Part shown: positions 1-11,600 of the stretch, one piece after another
Layout of the letters: each line of letters opens with the position of its first letter
Numbering within the stretch: position 1 is the first letter of the stretch
NCBI GenBank assembly: GCA_035582835.1
Contig: JAYKAV010003058.1
Location: 339,925-403,924 of the forward strand
Direction of reading: 5' to 3'
From: Phoebastria nigripes
Lineage: Eukaryota; Chordata; Aves; Procellariiformes; Diomedeidae
DNA length: 64,000 bases
Position numbers and translations under genes: made by a program
Notes under the pieces: model-generated
Databases searched by the model: none
What the model saw: the letters and a program-made list of their open reading frames with translations, nothing else
What the model was told of the DNA's origin: nothing

Positions 1-38
1 ATTTCTCTCTCTTTTTGTTATTTTCCTTTTCATTACAA

Positions 39-84
<46 letters not shown>

Positions 85-233
85 TTTATTTCAATAATTA
101 AACTGTTCTTATCTCAGCCCACAAGTGTTCTCACTTTTACTCTTCCGATTCCCTCCCCCATCCCACTGGGGAGGGGGGAGTGAGCGAGCGGTTGTTGTGG
201 TGCTTAGTTGCAGGCTGGGGTTAAACCATGATA
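1..233 (+). mobile_element. 3' part of an avian endogenous retrovirus LTR (sense to SORCS1)
   Basis: The fragment ends in a form I know from bird solo LTRs: polyadenylation-type ATTAAA at 97-102, then a G/C-rich block with gagcgagcgg, then ggggttaaaccatgata, where the usual terminal CA has become TA. The same sequence occurs in reverse at 20609-20770, so the two are the same family. Its 5' part lies beyond the window edge. It has no coding content. Exact subfamily not assigned. Confidence 0.75.
43..81. repeat. (TTA)13 microsatellite inside the LTR
   Basis: Thirteen uninterrupted TTA units. The same place in the second LTR carries a short (ACA)n run on the + strand (about 20793-20810), so the trinucleotide tract belongs to this LTR family and has expanded here. 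Confidence 0.9.
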
Positions 234-977
234 CCCAGTAAGGCCTGATTCAAGCTAATTGACATGAGAGCTAATTTTTATTCAGGTGATGCCTACTGAG
301 GAATCCAGACTGTTGGTGAGAATTAGAAAGATGGATTCCTACAAAGTGTTTGGAGACTAACTGGGTACCTACTGGCCCTCCAGAGAATGGCAAAGCTGAC
401 TCAGAGGATATCTAAGTGACAGTTTCTATAGGCGCAAGTCAAGAAAACAAACTGTTACATTTATGAGATACGCGTTCGCTTATGTAGATAGATACCAATT
501 GATTTTGAGTAAAGTTTTTAATTTATGTTTTGTTTTTTTTTTTTTAAAGTGTGGATGAAAGAAGCTAAGGGGTTTTCTAATGTGCTGGCAAAAATTTAGA
601 GAGCTCCTGATATTTAAAAAGTACTTTTGTTTCCTTTGCTTTTCTTCTGCTGTCCTGATTTACACAGCAACTTTTCTTATTGAAAGATAATTTAGGTGCT
701 GCTGTGATTGCAGGTAAGACCAAAGCCTCACCTGGGGTCAGCAGGCATGCTCTGTTTTCTGGTCAACAGAGATTGAGCATCTGGCCAGTAGTGTCTGAAT
801 CACAAAGTTGTGCTAGGACTTTAATTTCTGTTTTCACAGAACATTGCTAGGAAGAATAAAATAATCACTGCTGTGGAAAAAAATGAGTAGGCAACCTAGC
901 CTGACAGTCTTTTGCTAACATAGCTAGAGTGGTGAATTAATTCGCATAGTGCCCTAAACCTGTGCAGTGATTTTCTT

Positions 978-1020
978 CCTGATCATGATTGGTATTTTTT
1001 CCTGATCATGATTAGTATTT
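978..1020. repeat. 20-base direct tandem repeat (two copies)
   Basis: The unit cctgatcatgattRgtattt occurs at 978-997 and 1001-1020, separated by three T. The copies differ at one base. Each contains the palindrome tgatca. Confidence 0.85.
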
Positions 1021-1374
1021 GTCCTGGAGAATGACATCTGTTAGTTTCTCTAATTATATCCTTATGCCAGAAATGGAAGAGGATATACTTCCCATGTAAA
1101 GAAAGATTCCTGACTCTGACGTGCAATGAAGAAAGAGTAGCAGCAGGATAAAAACAGATTTGTGAGTAGTTAGTAAATGGGATGGCTTCATTTCACTGAT
1201 CTTCATTACTGATTAATTGCTTTGCAGTTGCTGAATCCTGGAGAGTTGTGAATATATTCCCATATCATAAACATTTCACAAATCAACATTCAGACCAGAT
1301 GGAAATGGATAAAGAACAGTCATTTTGTGTGTTTCTCAAAAAAGGAGTAGAAAGATTAAAGTATGGGAGAACAT

Positions 1375-1555
1375 TTAATTAAATTGTGGAACTCATTACC
1401 CTGGGAGGTTGTGGATGCTGAAGGTGTACCTGGACTACCAAGGCACCTGGACAAATTCTTATAACCTTTTCTAGGCTTCTGTTATTAGTCAGTGTTGGAG
1501 AGGGGTTACAGGCCTGGGTCTTTCAGTGAGATATATTACTACCATGTTCTTACGG
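1375..1555 (+). mobile_element. CR1 LINE 3' relic (sense)
   Basis: Degenerate match to the 3' untranslated part of CR1 retrotransposons: ttgtggaactcattaccctg, then ggaggttgtggatgc, then the closing stretch with tcagtgttggaga and ccatgttcttac, in the order expected for a sense copy. Highly diverged, with no open frame. Confidence 0.55.
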
Positions 1556-3847
1556 TTCATTAGTTACAGGATGCCAGTCATCCTTCAAAAGCAGAAACTA
1601 TCCCTAATGTCTAAGCTGCTCAGTAATGAACTGGGATACTCCATAGTAAATCTGGAAGACAAACAAGTCATAGATTATGTGGATGCTCTTTGCATAAACT
1701 CCTGATTCGTCCTTAGTGGATTTATTTGTAGAGAGAAGGACACATTCCTCAATGAATTAAAGACAAGAAAAATAAAAATGATACATTTGCAGGGAGTACA
1801 ATGAATATTTTCTCTGACTCTCTTTGTGATCAAATGAGATTTTCGAAAGATACACATGCAAGCTTAGACTAGAAAGCAGTGGGTATTAGGATTTGATATG
1901 TCATCCAAAATAACACTCGGCAACAAAGTATCTTGAAGAAAGTCCTACTATGCTTTAGGAAGGGATTTGAAACGCTTCTGTGTACTTTTGCAGAGGCTCA
2001 CCAACCTCCAGTAATCACCAACGACCTTCCATCTCCACCAACTGAGCCAAAAATTGTCTCTGGAACAGGCTGGATGCATTTCCCTTGAGAACATATTAGC
2101 TTGGAGCTCGAGCTAAACAGAAGAGACTAAAATATTTCATGGCACAGGGTCCCCCTGGCTCTTCACTTTTGCTGTGTGTTAGCATTTGCAATTCTCTTTC
2201 ACCACTGAAACAGATTAATTTTGTCAGAGGTTTCCCTTACAAGATGTCTTCTCCATTCTTGTGTTCTGTGACTTTTCTTGCTTCCTCTTTAGAAATAGCT
2301 GCCATTCCCTGAGAAGGATCCTACTCTAGGTGTCTAAACCTGTCAAAATCAAAGTGTCTGGGGGTGTAAGAGCTGGGAGTTGCTCTGTTCTTCTCTCCGG
2401 GCACAGCGTGACTTTGTTGTTGTATATTAAAAACAGCAGCTGTTGTTGGAGGTGAGGGTTCTGGAACTGAAAAGCATAATGTCCTAATTACCTATGGCAG
2501 GGAAAACATCTGTGCAGGAAAACTAATGAAATTAATTCCAGAGCTTAGCAACTGAATACATTAATTGACATTAATTAATGCTAAATTACAAAGCTCTGCN
2601 GATGGAATCACATAAAATGTCCATGAGAATCAAATGCCGAAACAAAATCCTTGAGTTAATGTGAGCACAGAAGAACTTCCCTTAGGAAAAAAAGAGGGAT
2701 CCAGGCACTACAAGAAGCCTGTTTTCCTTCTTTCTGTCTCCCATAGCAGAGGGAGCTTTTCTTGGTGTGCACATCTCAGGGTTTGGCTGTTTGGGAGATT
2801 AGCTTAAGCAATTTCAGTCCTCTGCCCTTTAGTAGTTATTACTGGCATTTTAGAATTGAAGCCGTGGAGAATTCACTGTAAAAGTTCACAGGAATTGCCT
2901 TAGTAAATCTTCATCAATGGTACAATCATTGCTGTACAGACTCCTGCAATCACAGCAGAAATAGACATAGTCCCCATTCCTCCATTAAAACAGGATCGAA
3001 AAAATTTCAGTCACCTCTAATGGATGTCAACGTGGCCTGCTCTTTAAAATCTCTTGTGGAGGAGATTCCTTAATCTTCTTTGCTGGCTGGTCCCAGCAGC
3101 ACCTGTCCTGTTACCTCCCTGTGCTCTCAGGATAGATAACCTGTTTGCATGGGAAGTAAGATGGCAATGCAGTCTCCTCTTAGTGTCTCCCAGGCAGCCG
3201 GTGTGCCTGTGGAAGTGAAAGGAAACAATGGGGAGGGGGGCGGGGGAAAAGGAAACAAGGTGGGAAACAGAGGTCTGATTCTATATGGCTCTATGCTGGG
3301 TGATTCGATCCCATGTGTGAAAAGCCACCCAGTCTTGCCAACCGTGGTGGGGCCAGCCATTTCAACTGATGCCGCTTTGTTTAAGCTCAGGATTGCCAGA
3401 CATTTCACTCAGTACCCCAGAATGAGAGGAGATGAATGTGGGGGCAGATATGGGGGGCTGTCCTTCATGATACAATGGATTGAGTTAACAGGAGAACTGG
3501 GAATTGGTTGTGTTGCAGGTGAAGAGATGCGTGCCCGTTCTCCGTCTTATGACTAGGAGGGGACATGCTGCACCACACAGTACTATTGGCTGGTGGAAGA
3601 GNCTCTGACCCCATTGTCTCCCTTCTTCCTAGGAGCAGAGGGATGGAGGGCTGAACAACTCTGAAAGGGAACTTTCCTGAGCTCACTGGAATGAGCAGGC
3701 TGGGAGTTACGTTGTTCCCTGCCCTCTNGTGGCTAATGTGGAAAAAATCATATCCCTCTGAAGGGAAATGCGTTTTGATCGTGCTGTCTGGGCTGTATTA
3801 ATTAATGTTTTGAAGTGAGCTGCAAAAGCATAAAATGTTATAAACTG

Positions 3848-3985
3848 CAGTGACCAATAATACTTAGCACTTTATATATTCCAAGAACTCTGCAAATGCT
3901 GGGGTAAAATCATCCCTCATCAAACCTTCCTGAAGGTTCTTTATCCCGCATGTCTGTTTCAAGCAGAAGTCAACAGCCCTTAGAA
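3848..3985 (+). mobile_element. Possible ancient SINE/L3-type relic
   Basis: The run aatacttagcactttatata followed by a cell of short A/T and ctgcaaatgctg, then atcatccctcatc, resembles the 3' portion of old amniote SINE/L3 repeats. The match is poor and rests on memory of consensus sequences; it could be unique sequence. Confidence 0.3.
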
Positions 3986-5481
3986 GCAGGGAAAGAAATG
4001 TCAAATGATAGATTTTAATTAAAACCAAGATTAAATATGAGATGGTAAAAATCCAGCCATTTCTATTTCAGTGTAAAATGCTACTTCTCCGATCAGAAAG
4101 TGGTAATTATATCAAACAAGGGGCTGCGCTTCTCCAACAAGGAAAAAGATTAGAAGGAGTTCTAAGATTAAATGCCATGTAGTGTTTCTGTCATATAAGT
4201 GCTAATGCTAAAATGCCAAAATCCTGCTTCCTGTAAATCAGCTTTGTCATTAAACAAAGAGCAACTTCTTAATTGATCTGAAAGAGCCCAAATTGAATAC
4301 TGAGAATCTGGTTCTGTATTCTAGGATAAATTACCACCATGAAGAAATTCAAATTGTTTTTCTTCAGGTGATGGATTATGAGATGAGCACCCTGCAGTGC
4401 TTCAGAATAGGAGATGAGGACATCCCATACAGTGACAGTGGATGAGATGGCTTTAGGGCTGCATTTAGGCCATCTACTTTGAAACATACGACTGACTGAA
4501 ACTGTTAAGGCCTCTAGTTTCAAAAGTGTGGAATGATTGCCCAGGTCTGCCAGAGTGCATCTACCTACACTGTCAACAGAGAAGTAGGTAAAACCTGTGA
4601 ACAGGAGGTGGTCTGAATTACTCTGCAGAGTTTAAGTGCTGTAGGAAATACAGAGGTGTGCCGTGGAAGGGGTTCTCAGTGGTGACACTATGGGGCAGGT
4701 GTCCTCTGAAGGTGTCCTCATACTTGTGTATGCTCTGGACCTTGACCATGTTCTAAATAAACTCAGTGTATGGCTGTGGAGAAGCTGTCATGCTCTACAG
4801 CAAATCCCAGACCATGGGGATGACAGGGAAACGGTAGAGGCTCAACACAGAGAGTATCTCTCCTGCAGCATAGACACAACTCTTCACACTCATAGTTACT
4901 TTGCGAGTCACAGGACTTGGGCTTTTTGTTGTCTCTGTAAAGGGTCCTTCACAGCTCTGTTGTTCCCTCACTCAGTTCCTTGCTTTAAGCTTAAGCCTGG
5001 GTAGCATCCAAGTAAACTCAGCAGGGCAGGTAACAGTGCTGAATGATACAACCTTGACTAGGTTTCTGTCAGACCTGAGCCACAAGCATTACATTGTGCC
5101 ACCTTCAAATGCTGCCTCTGGTCTACTTCCAGCATGGAACCACAAGAGTGGCATGGAATAATCAGATTAGCTATGCTGGACTCTCTCTTGGTATAAAGGA
5201 GCAATGCATAGGTCTGATGTCTGATGTAGGGTGGAATGAAAGAAATAATGGGAGGCTGAGGCAGGTGAAGAAGAAGGAACTTAAAGGAAGAAAGTAATCG
5301 AGGGTGGGTTTATGAGGGGTGTAAGAGAAAGAAGTGTTGTGTTGCGTTGAATGGATGGTGTAAGTTCATGTCACGTGAGGCTGGGAAGCAGAAATGCTGC
5401 CTCAGCAAACAGGTTTGTGACAGCAGGAAGATATCTGTGCTCAGGATCTCAAGTGTCTTGGTTTTGTTCTTTTCCTTTCAG

Positions 5482-5600
5482 ATGCCCAATACATCACCTG
5501 CAAGATGCAGAACTGCAGTGAAGCCACTCGCAGCAAACCCTTTCCAGGCTATATTGACCATAACTCCCTGATCGTCCAGGATGATTATGTCTTTGTTCAG
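5482..5600 (+). CDS. SORCS1: SORCS1 exon, VPS10 propeller (window exon 1)
   Basis: The acceptor is a pyrimidine tract ending in tttcag. The first two bases complete an Asp codon split with an exon upstream of the window, and 39 full codons follow. The translation begins AQYITCKMQNCSEA and ends DDYVFVQ. It carries two cysteines spaced CKMQNC, which are typical of this propeller blade, and an N-glycosylation sequon (NCS). The exon ends in phase 0. Its donor, cag followed by gtgcag, is a weak match to the vertebrate consensus. The preceding SORCS1 exon is not visible in the 5.4 kb upstream. Confidence 0.93.
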
Positions 5601-5630
5601 GTGCAGAACACCCTCTTCTCTTATTTATCC

Positions 5631-5670
5631 TATTATTTTATATTCTATTATTTTATATTCTACTATTTTC
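5631..5670. repeat. AT-rich 15-base tandem repeat next to the donor site
   Basis: About two and a half copies of a unit close to tattattttatattc, beginning 31 bases after the donor at 5601. Confidence 0.8.
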
Positions 5671-7203
5671 TCTTTCCTTCCTTTGGATGTATTTGCATGT
5701 GTGCTAGCCTCTAGCTAATCAGACATTAGATCCATATAATAAAGGCACTGAGTGGATTGTAGCAATGTTCATTACAATGCTAATAGTGTTCCTTTTACTT
5801 CTAGTATCTTGTCACTGTAGGGTCATAGAGTTCCTGCCTGGAGCATCCACCATATGTACTGGAGTGCTCTGTGCCACTCCTTGCAGTCTCATCAGCACTC
5901 TAGGATTAGTGCTGTAACCCGCCAGCTTCAAGGCATGTGTCAGTCATCTGCTATCACAAGGGAGTAGACCAAAGCTTTTTTGAGCATGAGAGGGAAATAG
6001 AAAAGGAGGGAGGGAGTCAGGGGAAGAACCAAAGGAGTAGTAATCAGGCTTTATTGTTATGCCTCAGTTGTGATTATAGTGAAAAGGCTGAAGATGAGAT
6101 GTACTCAGTCAAGCTGTGTTCCAGATGAGAGCTGGTGAATAGATCTGAACTACTGTGGGTTTCATTAGCCTGCCGCCAGTGTCCGTGTAATAACAGCTGA
6201 AGAGGACAAAAAATAACAACAGAATTGCAGGGAACATGGAGGTGAACTGGAAGTCATTAGGACTAAACTGGTTTTCCAGTTTATATTCTGCCATGCTTGG
6301 GGGTGGAGCGAAGAGGGAGGACTGATATTTTAAATTGGGTGAGTTGTTTGTTAATTACCTTCAGTTAATGAACTCAGTCATAAACACCAGTCTAAATCAT
6401 CCACAAATAAATCTGGGACATACATTCCAGAATAGCTTTTGTGCCTAGTGTGTCTGAGGCATAAATGAAACGTTTATATGGTAAGGAGAACAGGGGCATG
6501 CATCACTGTTCAGGCATGCTCTCTAATTTCAGAATGACTGTGTGTTTGTGGCTCGAGTGACACAGGAGCTGGGGAATTTCTCTTCCTATGTGAATTGATT
6601 CATCACTTCATTACTGATGCCTTGGTTTTGTGCTCTTCAAGACTGTTAATCTTCTCTGTTCTGACCTGATGTTATTACACACTGTAGAGAAGCCAACTCA
6701 GTTGCCCCATCTGAAGTCAATGCTGGGGAGATTGTCTACCTTTCTGAATAGCCCTTGTATTTTGATACATTTCTCTTTCTGTCTATAAACTGTTGTATAG
6801 TGTTCCCAGTGCTGTCAAATTTTGGCTTTGTTACAGCTCTGTGCTAGCTGCATGGTGTAAGGAGGAACATGTGAAGAGAGGCAGTCTCTTACAATGTTCC
6901 CCTTAATGCCCAATGGGACTTTGCACAACTTTATATATTCATGTTTTTAATGCAGTTTGAGAAGGTATCATGGAATATTTGGATTTGGAAAGCTCCTATT
7001 TTAATCCTTAAACTTCTTAGGATTCTTAAACAGAAATAAATATAACAGGTCAAAGAGATAGCACTTGCCAATCATTAATAATTGACACTTACAGATATGA
7101 AATAATAATATTGTAATCCCTGGAAACAACCTCTGCTTTGTTCCTAGTATTCAGTGAATTCACTGTTGGCTGGCAATTTAAAATTAGATTCTTCCAGTGG
7201 TTA

Positions 7204-7218
7204 CATATATATATATAT
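7204..7218. repeat. (AT)n microsatellite
   Basis: Short uninterrupted alternating A and T run. Confidence 0.8.
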
Positions 7219-8519
7219 GGATGTATCTGGCTTGCAAAGAACAGCTAAATAACATGCTGTGGCTGATGCTAGACTTGCCTTATCCCAGGGACTGTTCTTC
7301 AGAGGATGAATAGCCATACTCCAGACAGTAAAGGCTTGGAAGAATAGATGAACACCCTGAGCACCCTCCCCTAGCCTTCCCTACCTTCTTTGATCTCTAT
7401 CTAGCTTTTCTGCAACTAAGGCATTTGGAATCAGAATCAGTAGGCTCAAAAGCATGAGGGTAAAGGGATGTGGGTTTATTTCTCCCACTAAACCATGTTT
7501 TCTTTACAAACTCACACTCTCTCATAAACAATGCTTCTGGCCTTCTTTCCCCTAACTTTTGTGCAATTCCCTTAAAAAAATAGTTGAAGAGCTTTAGAAT
7601 AAGAAATAGTTCTTAATTTTACTTAATCTGGTATGAACTTAGCCTCTGTGTATCTTGCATTTTAAGCTACTGCAGAGCATTTAAAAACACTTACTACTAA
7701 GGAAAAATCTTGATAAGCCCAGATATCAGGCAATTAAAGCAAAGTTTTGCATGGAGGATCCCTTGGAATATTTGTTCTTCAGTATCTTTCATCCAAGGTT
7801 TTCAAAGTACTTTAAAAACATTGATTATGCTTCAGCAGCACTGGAAGCCAGGTAACATTGACAGCTTTTTTATTTCTATTTTTTACCCCTTTAATAGGTG
7901 GTAGGAAATGAAACCTCGCATTGCTCTAACCCAGCCTTTTCAAGGTATTGCCATCAGTATTTAGGCACTTAAATAAATGGCCAGGTTCACAGAAGCACCA
8001 AATCAACTCAGCTTCTCCTGCCTTCAGGAGCTGTGCATGCTTAGCTGATCTGGTAACAGATACAGGTGATGGCTTGTACAGGGCCACACAGGAACCAAAG
8101 CTGGAGACAGAAATAGAAATCAAGCATCAGGTCTGCCAATCTGCTGATCTAACCAATAGCCTACACGGCAGCTCTGCAGGTAGCAAAGAACAGACTGTTT
8201 TGTGGCAAGTCAGAGGAGAGCTGTGGTATGAGCAGGTGATGTAGTGGCCCAAGTGAAGCCANGACTTCACTTTCCCCAGACTTTCACCTGAAATTATGGC
8301 CTTTGTCTCTCTTTNCAGAAAATGGGATTCTTCTTGCTCTCTTTTTCAGCCACTCTCAGTTGGATCAATGTTTATTCATCAGCTGTAATAGTGCTGCACT
8401 TTTAAGCNATTGCCACCAACACTGTGGTATTTCCCTTGACAGCTTTCACTTATGTTTTCCCTGATAATAAACAAATATTTTAAAAAATCCTGATGATAAC
8501 TTTCCTGCTTCTCTCATAG

Positions 8520-8609
8520 TTGACATCAGGAGGAAGACCACATTATTACGTTTCTTATAGGAGGAATGCATTTGCACAGATGAAGCTGCCAAAGTACTCC
8601 TTGCCCAAG
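8520..8609 (+). CDS. SORCS1: SORCS1 exon, VPS10 propeller (window exon 2)
   Basis: Thirty codons in phase 0 at both ends, from LTSGGRPHYYVSYRRNA to KLPKYSLPK. The acceptor is ctctcatag and the donor gtaggt. The stretch is part of a beta-propeller blade of the VPS10 domain and follows directly from VFVQ of the preceding exon. The reading GGRPHYYVSYRRNAFAQ is the form I recall for SORCS1; SORCS3 differs here. There are no cysteines or sequons. Confidence 0.95.
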
Positions 8610-11600
8610 GTAGGTTGCTGTTGCTGGAATGCCCATATGAACCTACAGATATTTTGATTATACAGAAATTCTTGAATCCAACACAAGTAACTGCAAGATG
8701 ACATGCAATGAGCGAAAACATCATTCTTCTTTAATAGAACCTTTGCAAGCAAGAAAGGACTGAAAACAGTCAGCACTTTGGCTAGTCAAGGACATCAGCA
8801 TGAAACATAGGCAGATACCACAGCCCATGTCAATTATCATTTCTTTATGGTTAGTTAATTAAGTTTTGGAGGGGACTCTCTTCTTTTTCTTTTCTTTTTT
8901 TTTGGTCTTAAAATTCTCTTCTCCTGTCCCTGTCCTGTGTGGGTTGCTTTTTGTGCTTTGCCTCATTAGCAGATTTTAATGGGAACCAAGCAAAGAGATG
9001 TCTTTGTGTGTCTGCTCCATATCTTCCCTAATTAAGAACAATGGTGAACTAGCATTGGAGCTTGAAAGGCTATTGCTGCCTTCTGGAGCTGAATTTTTTA
9101 AAAGACCTATATAAAATGTTAGCTCCATTATGAAGAAATCACCATTTTGCAGCTGGGCTCCTAATGGCTTAACAAAGACAGAGGATTTTTTTTTTGAGGC
9201 CTTTTCATTCTTGATATAGTCTGGCTTAAATGAAATTTGAGCTCAAAGGTAGCAAATGATCTTGTGGATTCTATGTGAGGTCTAACATCTGGAGACAAAT
9301 GCATTCCCAGAAATAAAGCAAGGATTGTCAAAAGGAAAAAAAGAAAGTGCAAGGTCAGCCTGTTCCTAGAAGTTGAAAGTACACCAGATTTTGTAGGTAG
9401 AAATATTCAAAGGGATAATTTGGCTAATATCACAGCTGGCTGTCTTTGATTCCTCAACCCAACTGACCTGTTTATAATGGATTGACTGGGTGACCTTCAT
9501 CATCTAACCAGACTGCAGCTCAAACCCAGGCCTTCAGTGCCATACCTTACCTACTCTGCTGTTGTACCCTTTGCTCATGTTTACATCACCTGAAAACCCA
9601 AGTTTACAGGACATTGAGGACCCTACCAGAAGCCATGATATCTTCTTGGCTCTGACATAGGAGACCTGTGGTCTGCCCCAAAATCTTCAGTCACGTTTAA
9701 AGATAGGTTGGTTTGAAACTTCCTGTCCAAGCAGGAAGGAATTACTCTGTCAATTCAGATCAAATGTAAACAGGTGTTATTTGAAGTAGCCCTTAGCAAA
9801 GGAGTTGCATTTTTAGCATGGTTATTGTAACACCCAAATCAAAATCGTCATTTACAGCTGATTCAGACTATCTGTAGAGAGACTGCTTGCTTTGAACCAG
9901 TTGTCTTCTTTAGCCCACACTTATTTTTCCAGCTGTCCACCTTCTCAAAGAGATCTCTGGAGAGCCAGGGAAAATGCACTACAATTAAATTGCAATATGT
10001 TCTCAGAGAGTAGGAATTGGAGCAATACATTCATGTTATTTGACCCAAAGAAGGCAGCAGATATTTAAGGACATAAGATGCTTTGTCACAATCTCTGAAT
10101 ATCTTCAAAGATGGAAGAGCTACATTTGGCTTGGAAGGAGCTACAGTGGAGCCGTGGCTGTCTAGGAGGCTGCTATCAAAGCAGGATAGCTGCTTTTATT
10201 AAAAATGCACAAAGCGTTATACTATTCAAGGAATTGAAACAAACAGCTTCTTTTATGCCTAAATTCTCTTTTATCTCCTTCAGCTAAGAAAGTGGGGCCA
10301 AATATGGTAAACAGTACTAAGCAACTTTTGGAATTGAAGATGGAAATATCAAGCTTTTTGTCTCTGCATGTCACTCTTCCTAAACTGGAGGGGTGTGATG
10401 GCAGGCAGCTTTGGCAGGTGATACTGCTGCTCAGGCAGGAATGACATATAGCAAATCAAAACTAAAATATTCTTGTTGTTGGCATCGATAGCCTGGTAGC
10501 CAGTTTGATTAAAAGCCTAGATGAACTTGAAACTCTCTCCCATACAAGAAGATGTCTGCACATGTGCATACAGGTTGTGTTAACCCTGTATGGTCTTTGT
10601 TGAGACCTGTTAATTTCTGCAGTGATCTGTGGGATGGTACTGCCTATTCTGTACCACAGCACCACAATGTGGGCTCTGTCACAGGCTCTGTCACTCATGA
10701 TAATCACCTTAAATGTACACACAGGGTACATTCACTCCATTTTAGACCAATGCACTGGGCAGACATCTGTGAATACTGAAGCAAGCCAAGCAATTTCTCT
10801 TTTAAAAAGACCTGTCCTTAACTGGTGCTGGGCTGAATACTGATGGGATGGGTGCGTGTGGTACCTCTGTTTTAAATTTGTCACCTTCTTTCAACCTCAG
10901 GATGGACATCCTGGTGGAAGAAGCAATAGCCACAAAAAAATCCTTAAATACAGACCTTAAAAAGAGCTGACAGTCCCACTAATTGACAGGGAATAAAATA
11001 GGCATTACACATCCCTGCTATTTAACTTGCCAGGAAGAAAAGTTCCCTGACCANGTGCAAAAAGGGCAATTGAAGCATGTTTAGTAATTCAGAAAGCCTT
11101 GGCCTTTAGTCATTTGAGTAGACACCTGATCCAAACCCATCGTGCTCTTACTTTTGTCTTTGGAAAGGCAAGAGGGACAGATAGTAGAACTGCATATTAA
11201 TGTACTTCCACTATGTGCTGGAACAGAGAAAGGAAAGCTCAGGCCCTCAGTAGGCAGATGCATGGGGAGCCCCTGAAGATGACTACTGTTTGAGAATGCT
11301 GCCTTGCTTCACTTTCCCGTCCTCTTCTCTTTCTGCAGGGAGGTGAAATGAACATCTGTTGTAGTAGTGGAAGATGCAGTGAAGCTCTTGCTCCATATCA
11401 AGATGAAGGCTGTCTTTTTGTATTATTCCTCACCCAATAAAAGCAACCCCCACCCTGAAAAAAATAAAATAGAAGTGAATATGATATGCTGATTAATTTT
11501 AATTTTCCCAATGTGGAAACCAAAAAATTCCTGATGTTGGTCAAAGACCTGTTTGATGCCCATATACTGATCCCTTTCTATCAAAGCTTTGCATTGTTAC

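Larger units (their letters stand above)
234..5481 (+). other. SORCS1: SORCS1 intron (upstream part)
   Basis: Intron sequence leading to the first exon in the window. It holds a CR1 relic near 1375-1555, a 20-base tandem repeat at 978-1020, a block dense in homeodomain-type TAAT motifs near 2485-2640, and a possible SINE/L3-like relic near 3848-3985. There is a G-rich stretch at 3230-3264. No coding exon was recognised; the open frame at 3149-3556 has no family resemblance. Confidence 0.8.
5601..8519 (+). other. SORCS1: SORCS1 intron
   Basis: The 2.9 kb between window exons 1 and 2. A 15-base AT-rich tandem repeat lies just after the donor (5631-5670), and there is a short (AT)n at 7204-7218. 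A stretch near 8040-8130 may be a very old SINE relic. No other feature recognised. Confidence 0.8.

Noticed and set aside
3230..3264. G-rich tract as a quadruplex
   Set aside because: There are only three closely spaced G runs; the fourth is 15 bases away, outside the usual rule.
3149..3556. Open frame of 135 codons on the + strand
   Set aside because: It crosses a G-rich low-complexity run, has no recognisable domain, no promoter or splice context, and an overlapping open frame on the other strand.
8040..8130. Possible MIR-type relic (acagggccacacagg)
   Set aside because: Only one short stretch fits; not enough to call.
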